Shown here: one piece after another, positions 60,111-64,000 of the stretch
How positions within the stretch are numbered: the stretch's first letter is position 1
Layout: every line of letters begins with the position of its first letter
Source of the DNA: Actinomadura graeca
GTDB taxonomy: Bacteria; Actinomycetota; Actinomycetes; Streptosporangiales; Streptosporangiaceae
Assembly (NCBI RefSeq): GCF_019175365.1
Contig: NZ_CP059572.1
Location: forward strand, 6,820,001 to 6,884,000
Reading direction: 5' to 3'
DNA length: 64,000 bases
Translations under genes and position numbers: made by a program
Notes under the pieces: model-generated
Database searches by the model: none
Told to the model about the DNA's origin: nothing
What the model saw: only the letters and a program-made list of their open reading frames with translations

Positions 60111-61186
60111 GCGGCGAGCCGCTCGTCCTCGCACGGGGCACGATGACCCCCGGCCCGGGCGGTCCCGCTCTGCGGCTGTCGGCCGACCTCGTCCTGATGA
60201 CCCGCGACGGCTCGGGAGCGGTCCGCGGCTCACGGCGCTCGCCCGGCGGCGGGGACGCCGACGGCGACACCGCCGTGGACGCCGTCCGCGGGCTGCTCGC
60301 CGCCGCGGCGGTCGCGCTCGACGGGGCGCCGGTCCAGAGCGTCCTCGCCGAGGTGCGGTGGCTGCCCGCGCGCGGGTGGCGGCGGTCCCGCGTCCTCGCG
60401 CGGGTCGAGACGGCCCTCGGGCCCACCTGCACGGGGTTCACGGCCCCCGGCGACGCGCCCGCGACCGGGCGCGCGCGGGGTGCTCCGGGCGTCCTCGACG
60501 TGCCGCCCTACGAGGCGCGTCCCGGCACGCCGCCGGACGGCTGGCGCGCGCTTCCCCTGCTCATGCGGCCCGCGGTGGCGGCGGTGCCGGTCGCCGGAAC
60601 CGCGCTCGTGCTCACGTCCCGTGCGGCGCGGGGCAGGGTGGACCGCCTCGGCGGCCGCCGCGTGCTGGGGGAGCAGGCCCTGGACGACCTGCCGTCGGCG
60701 CATCCCGAGGCGACGCCCGACGACGCCGGTCACCCGGCCGGCGTGGTCCGGCTGGTCGAGGACGGCGTCCTGCGGCCGCTGCGGGCCGGGCGGGTCCCCG
60801 GGGCCCCGCGCGGGCGCGCCGTGTGGGACCACGACCGGCAGGCCCTGCGCCCCACCGCGCAGCCCCGGCTCCGGCTGTCCGTCCCGCCCGCGCCGCCGCC
60901 GGGACCGGCACTCGAACTTCGATGGCCGGTCGAGGGCCTGCGCCGGTACGACCCCGACGGCCACCTGTCCCTGATCTGCGTCGCCCACGTCTCCGGCGAC
61001 CCGGGGCGGTGCTTCACCGTCCGCCTCCGGGCCCGCCCGCAGACGATCATGCGCGCGGTCCGGGGCGCGGCCGGGGACGGCGCGGCGGTGGTCTGCGCCG
61101 AGGCCGACGCGACCGTGCCGCCCTTGCTGCTGCCGAGCGCCCGCGACCTGGCGGGGGAGGGAAGGTGCGCCGTTGAGACGCCATGA
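60107..61186 (+). CDS. TldE/PmbA-like partner protein
   Basis: A 359-residue protein with no HExxxH, following the TldD-like gene by a 4-nt overlap. Features consistent with a PmbA-like partner are the position, the similar length, and regions rich in short strands (SADLVLMTRDGSGAVRGSRR, ALPLLMRPAVAAVPVAGTALVLTSRAARGRVDRLGGRRVLGE, DGHLSLICVAHVSGDPGRCFTV). I do not recognise it without this context. It would form the non-catalytic half of the protease. Its end overlaps the FAD oxidase gene by 14 nt. Confidence 0.55.
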   Translation: MSGEPLVLARGTMTPGPGGPALRLSADLVLMTRDGSGAVRGSRRSPGGGDADGDTAVDAVRGLLAAAAVALDGAPVQSVLAEVRWLPARGWRRSRVLARVETALGPTCTGFTAPGDAPATGRARGAPGVLDVPPYEARPGTPPDGWRALPLLMRPAVAAVPVAGTALVLTSRAARGRVDRLGGRRVLGEQALDDLPSAHPEATPDDAGHPAGVVRLVEDGVLRPLRAGRVPGAPRGRAVWDHDRQALRPTAQPRLRLSVPPAPPPGPALELRWPVEGLRRYDPDGHLSLICVAHVSGDPGRCFTVRLRARPQTIMRAVRGAAGDGAAVVCAEADATVPPLLLPSARDLAGEGRCAVETP

Positions 61187-62279
61187 CTTCGCGCTGGTCG
61201 GGGGCGGTATCGTCGGCGCCTGCCTGGCCGAGGAGCTCGCCGCGGCCGGTGCCTCGGTGACCGTGCTCGACGCGGGCCCCGCAGCCGGTCACGCCAGCCG
61301 CCGCGCGGTCGGCCCGGCGGTGCCGTCGCCGCGGCACGCCGCCGACCACGACTTCTACGGCTGGCTGCGGCAGGCGTCGCGGCGCCTCCGCGAGGACGTC
61401 ACCCGGCTGGAGGCCGAGCACGATCGGTTCAGCGCGTCCCACCCGGTCCTGCATGTGCTCCGGACCGGGCACGCCGACCGCCTGGCGGCCCACGTGGACG
61501 CGGCGGGTGCGGGCACCTGGGTCGAGCACGAACGGGTGGCGGAGCTGGCACCGGGTCTCCGCCTGCCCGCCGACCGCCGCTACCTGCTGGACGAGACGGG
61601 CCTCGTGGTGGACGGCCTGCAATACCTCTCGGCCGTCCGGGCCTGCTGCTCCGCGCTCGGCGTGGACTGGCGGCAGGCCACCACCGTCCGGGACATCGCG
61701 CACACCGGCGGCGGCGTCGAGCTGGCGACGTCCGCCGGGGCTGTCCGCTCCGACGTCGCCGTCGTCACCGCGGGGGCGTGGTCCGCGACGGCGGGGCTCG
61801 CGGGCCGCGCCGTGCCCGTGCGACCACGGCGCCACCAGCTCGTCACCCTCGCGGCCGAGGCGGTCCCGCCGCTGGTCGTGGCGTCGACCCGGCTCCTCGT
61901 CCCCGGCCCCGCCGATGACGTGATCGTCGGCGGCGCCGAGGACGACGCGGGCTTCGACGAACGCTGCGACGTCTCCGGCGTCGCCCGGCTGCTGCGCTTC
62001 GCCGCCGCCGCGATGCCCGCGCTGGCCCGCGCCGCCCCCGCCGGGTTCCGGGCCGGGCTGTGCGCGGCGTCGGCGACGGGCCGTCCCCTGATCGGCCGCG
62101 TGCCGGGACGCGAGCGCCTCTGGCTCGCCACCGGGCACGACGGGCACGGGCTCCTCACGGCCCGGCACAGCGCGCGGGGCCTGACCGCCGGGCTGACCGA
62201 AGGACAGTGGGACACCGTCCCGTGGATCATGTGCCCGCACCGGGCGCTGGGAGGGGAGACATGCGCATCGACCATGTGA
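61173..62279 (+). CDS. FAD-dependent oxidase of the DAO/glycine oxidase (ThiO-like) type
   Basis: A 368-residue flavoprotein starting at TTG 61173 with GGGAGG upstream. The FAD motif is FALVGGGIVGACLAEELAAAGASVTVLDAG (GxGxxG at Gly10, Gly12 and Gly15). The C-terminal region includes GLCAASATGRPLIGRVPGRERLWLATGHDGHGLLTA, typical of D-amino-acid and glycine oxidases. ThiO oxidises glycine to its imine. In known scaffold-peptide pathways, glycine is appended and later oxidised off to leave an amine, so an oxidase acting on an appended amino acid fits. It also fits a catabolic amine oxidase. Confidence 0.8.
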   Translation: MRRHDFALVGGGIVGACLAEELAAAGASVTVLDAGPAAGHASRRAVGPAVPSPRHAADHDFYGWLRQASRRLREDVTRLEAEHDRFSASHPVLHVLRTGHADRLAAHVDAAGAGTWVEHERVAELAPGLRLPADRRYLLDETGLVVDGLQYLSAVRACCSALGVDWRQATTVRDIAHTGGGVELATSAGAVRSDVAVVTAGAWSATAGLAGRAVPVRPRRHQLVTLAAEAVPPLVVASTRLLVPGPADDVIVGGAEDDAGFDERCDVSGVARLLRFAAAAMPALARAAPAGFRAGLCAASATGRPLIGRVPGRERLWLATGHDGHGLLTARHSARGLTAGLTEGQWDTVPWIMCPHRALGGETCASTM

Positions 62280-62938
62280 TGATCGGCGCCCGCGACGTCG
62301 GACCCGTGCGCGACCTGCTGCGCGAGCGCCACGGCTTCGGCCTCGTGCGCGGCGGGCGGCTGCACAACGGCACGACCTGCTGGATCGTGCCGTTCGACAC
62401 GCCCGACGTCCAGTACCTGGAGGTGGTCGTCCCGCACGACGAGGCCGTCATGGAGGGCAGGGGGCTGCGCGAGGCGTTCATGGAGCGGACCGCGGACGGT
62501 CCCGCCTACCTGACCTGGGTCGTCCATGTCGATGACATCCAGGAGACCGCGGCGCGGATCGGGAAGGTCCTGGGCGACGATCCCGGGCTCCGCCACGGAG
62601 AGTCCGTGCGGGCCGACGGGCAGCGCCTGCCCTGGGCGGAGGCGGGCTTCGCCGCCGCGTGGCGGCAGCCCTCCCGGCCCTTCTTCCTGGAGTTCGGCGA
62701 GCAGCCTGCCCGCCGTTCCCGCGTCCCGCGCGAGCTGGCCGCCGCCGCGCACCGGCGCACGCCCACGGCGTTCTCGTCCATCACGGTGGGCGGCTTCGAC
62801 GACCTGGCGGACTGGCTCGGCGGCCCCGGCCTGCCCGTCGAGATCGACCCGTCCGCGCCGACCGGCGTGCGGGAGGTCACGATCGCCGTACGCGACGGTG
62901 ACGCCGGGCGCGGCGAGGTGACCCTGACGCTGCCATGA
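62261..62938 (+). CDS. Glyoxalase-like VOC-domain protein
   Basis: A 225-residue protein beginning MRIDHVMIGARDVGPVRDLLRERHGFGLVRGGR, a glyoxalase-3-like VOC opening, with NGTTCWIVPFDTPDVQYLEVV and a second weaker repeat after PTAFSSITVGGFDDLADWL. VOC proteins bind metal ions and catalyse isomerisation, ring cleavage or hydrolysis, or simply bind small molecules. The ATG has GGAGGGGAG upstream and overlaps the preceding gene by 19 nt. Coupling to the operon indicates a tailoring role. Confidence 0.7.
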   Translation: MRIDHVMIGARDVGPVRDLLRERHGFGLVRGGRLHNGTTCWIVPFDTPDVQYLEVVVPHDEAVMEGRGLREAFMERTADGPAYLTWVVHVDDIQETAARIGKVLGDDPGLRHGESVRADGQRLPWAEAGFAAAWRQPSRPFFLEFGEQPARRSRVPRELAAAAHRRTPTAFSSITVGGFDDLADWLGGPGLPVEIDPSAPTGVREVTIAVRDGDAGRGEVTLTLP

Positions 62939-63561
62939 CCAGGACAGGAGCCCCCGTGAACGTGGCACCGAAGATCGTCTTCCTCAGCGGTTCCCTCAGC
63001 GGGAACTCCAAGACCGGCCGCATCGCCGACTGGTGCGCCGCCCACTGCGCGCGGTACCGGGCCGTCACCCGGGTCTTCCGCGGCACCGACCTGGAGTTCC
63101 CCTTCTACCGGCACGGCGGCGCCGCGGACCATGGCCCGGAGATCCACGACTACCTCCGGGCGATGGAGCAGGCCGACGCCGTCGTCCTGGTGTCGCCCGC
63201 CTACCACGGCGCCGTGTCCGGCCTGCTGAAGAACGCGATCGACTACGTGAACGAGCTCACCGGACCGGACCGGCCGCTCCTGGACGGCCGGGCGATCGGC
63301 TGCGTCGCGGTGGCCCGCGGCGAGCAGGGCGCGGCGAGCACCCTCGGCATGCTGCGGACGATCGGCCACGCCCTCCGCGGCTGGCCCACCCCCCTCGGCG
63401 TCGCCCTCTCGAACGACCAGGCGCTCGTCGACGGCACCGGCATGCCCGTGGCCGAGCGGACGCGCGCCCAGCTCCAGGTGATGCTCGGCCAGGTCGTCTC
63501 GCACTCCACCCTCAGCGCCCGGAGACGGGCCGCCCGGACCCCGGCGGGCACCCGCCCGTGA
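62935..63561 (+). CDS. NAD(P)H-dependent FMN reductase
   Basis: A 208-residue flavodoxin-like reductase: IVFLSGSLSGNSKTGRIADW (FMN phosphate loop), VVLVSPAYHGAVSGLLKNAIDYVNEL, DGRAIGCVAVARGEQGAASTLGMLR. It may reduce free flavin or act directly on an aromatic or quinone substrate, as related flavoenzymes do in some RiPP-like pathways. The ATG overlaps the preceding stop (ATGA). A GTG seven codons later with AGGAG upstream is an equally good start. Confidence 0.78.
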   Translation: MTRTGAPVNVAPKIVFLSGSLSGNSKTGRIADWCAAHCARYRAVTRVFRGTDLEFPFYRHGGAADHGPEIHDYLRAMEQADAVVLVSPAYHGAVSGLLKNAIDYVNELTGPDRPLLDGRAIGCVAVARGEQGAASTLGMLRTIGHALRGWPTPLGVALSNDQALVDGTGMPVAERTRAQLQVMLGQVVSHSTLSARRRAARTPAGTRP

Positions 63562-63587
63562 CGTCCACCGATCAGGAGGGACCGGCC

Positions 63588-64000
63588 ATGCCGGAGCAGA
63601 GACCCCAGGCCGCCGTCCCCGACGGCGCGTGGGGCGACGCCGAGCTACGGCGCCGGGCAGACCTGACCCTCCCGATGGCCATCCGCGTCGCGGCCACGGT
63701 GCGGCTGGCCGACCACATCGCCGACGGGGGAAGCACGGCGGGCGAACTCGCCGGCCGCGTGGGCGCGGACCCCGACGCGCTGGAACGGCTGCTCCGTCAC
63801 CTGGCGGCCGGAGGCGTCCTCGCCCGCGAAGGCACCGGACGCTACCGGCTCACGCCCCACGCCCGAACCTTGCGGGACGACCATCCGCAGAGCGTCCGCG
63901 CCGTCCTGGACATGGAGGGCGCCCTGGGCCGGGCGGAACTCACCTTCGTCGAACTGCTCCACAGCATCCGCACCGGCCAAGCGGCCTACGCCACCCGCTA
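63588..64000 (+). CDS. O-methyltransferase family 2, N-terminal part (runs off right edge)
   Basis: The first 137 residues of a methyltransferase. The dimerisation winged helix is seen: ADLTLPMAIRVAATVRLADHIADGGSTAGELAGRVGADPDALERLLRHLAAGGVLAREGTGRYRLTPHA. The SAM-binding domain is outside the window. AGGAGGGA precedes the ATG. Members methylate hydroxyls on natural products, so it probably decorates the product of the cluster. Confidence 0.8.
   Translation, partial: MPEQRPQAAVPDGAWGDAELRRRADLTLPMAIRVAATVRLADHIADGGSTAGELAGRVGADPDALERLLRHLAAGGVLAREGTGRYRLTPHARTLRDDHPQSVRAVLDMEGALGRAELTFVELLHSIRTGQAAYATR

Overview
This window is chromosomal DNA from a high-GC actinobacterium. The lineage markers are a WhiB1 (Wbl) protein, a DasR orthologue, a fused actinobacterial 2-oxoglutarate decarboxylase/dehydrogenase (Kgd), a nickel superoxide dismutase, a SigB/SigF-type sigma factor with its anti-sigma partner, and two back-to-back conservons. 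The overall style suggests an Actinomadura-like (Streptosporangiales) organism, but that placement is inference. I saw no tRNA, rRNA, CRISPR array, transposase or phage gene.

Layout. 1-4.5 kb: start of a Uma2-family gene, dasR, bioF, a PdtaS-like sensor kinase and whiB1, which has a consensus CRP box upstream. 4.8-8.8 kb: diacylglycerol kinase, a small membrane protein, a sigma/anti-sigma pair, a tandem intergenic repeat, and a GNAT enzyme. 8.8-20 kb: secreted M1 peptidase, divergent sodN/sodX, a CGNR regulator, malic enzyme, a polar amino-acid ABC transporter, a secreted ricin-type lectin, a zinc-independent MDR reductase, and a PadR/DUF4097 pair with a candidate operator. 20-29 kb: DUF6104 protein, Kgd, AIM24, a small Ser/Thr kinase, DedA, a DapB-like oxidoreductase, a relic of an SDR gene and a CbiX-like protein. 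29.4-38 kb: two tandem conservons (CvnABCD twice), the second preceded by a 24-codon ORF with a strong ribosome-binding site. 38-49.6 kb: cupin, a Tet(M)/Otr(A)-like ribosomal protection GTPase with an overlapping upstream ORF, MDR reductase, Uma2, DUF1707 protein, membrane-anchored beta-propeller, GNAT, a 26-residue Cys-rich peptide, a secreted nuclease-like protein and a small ferredoxin.

50.7-64 kb (running off the right edge) is the most interesting part. It is a compact, translationally coupled operon that looks like a scaffold-peptide (pearlin-type) biosynthetic cluster. It encodes an 86-residue precursor with a (DDL)n-FDLD leader and a C-terminus lacking Ser, Thr and Cys; a TPR-like protein; two LanB/PEARL-like proteins; a protein resembling a cobalamin-type radical SAM enzyme without its iron-sulfur cysteines; a TldD/TldE-like protease pair; a ThiO/DAO-type flavin oxidase; a VOC protein; an FMN reductase; and the start of an O-methyltransferase. 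My working model is that amino acids are added from aminoacyl-tRNA to the C-terminus of the peptide, modified there, and released by the TldD/E protease. The product cannot be deduced from this window.
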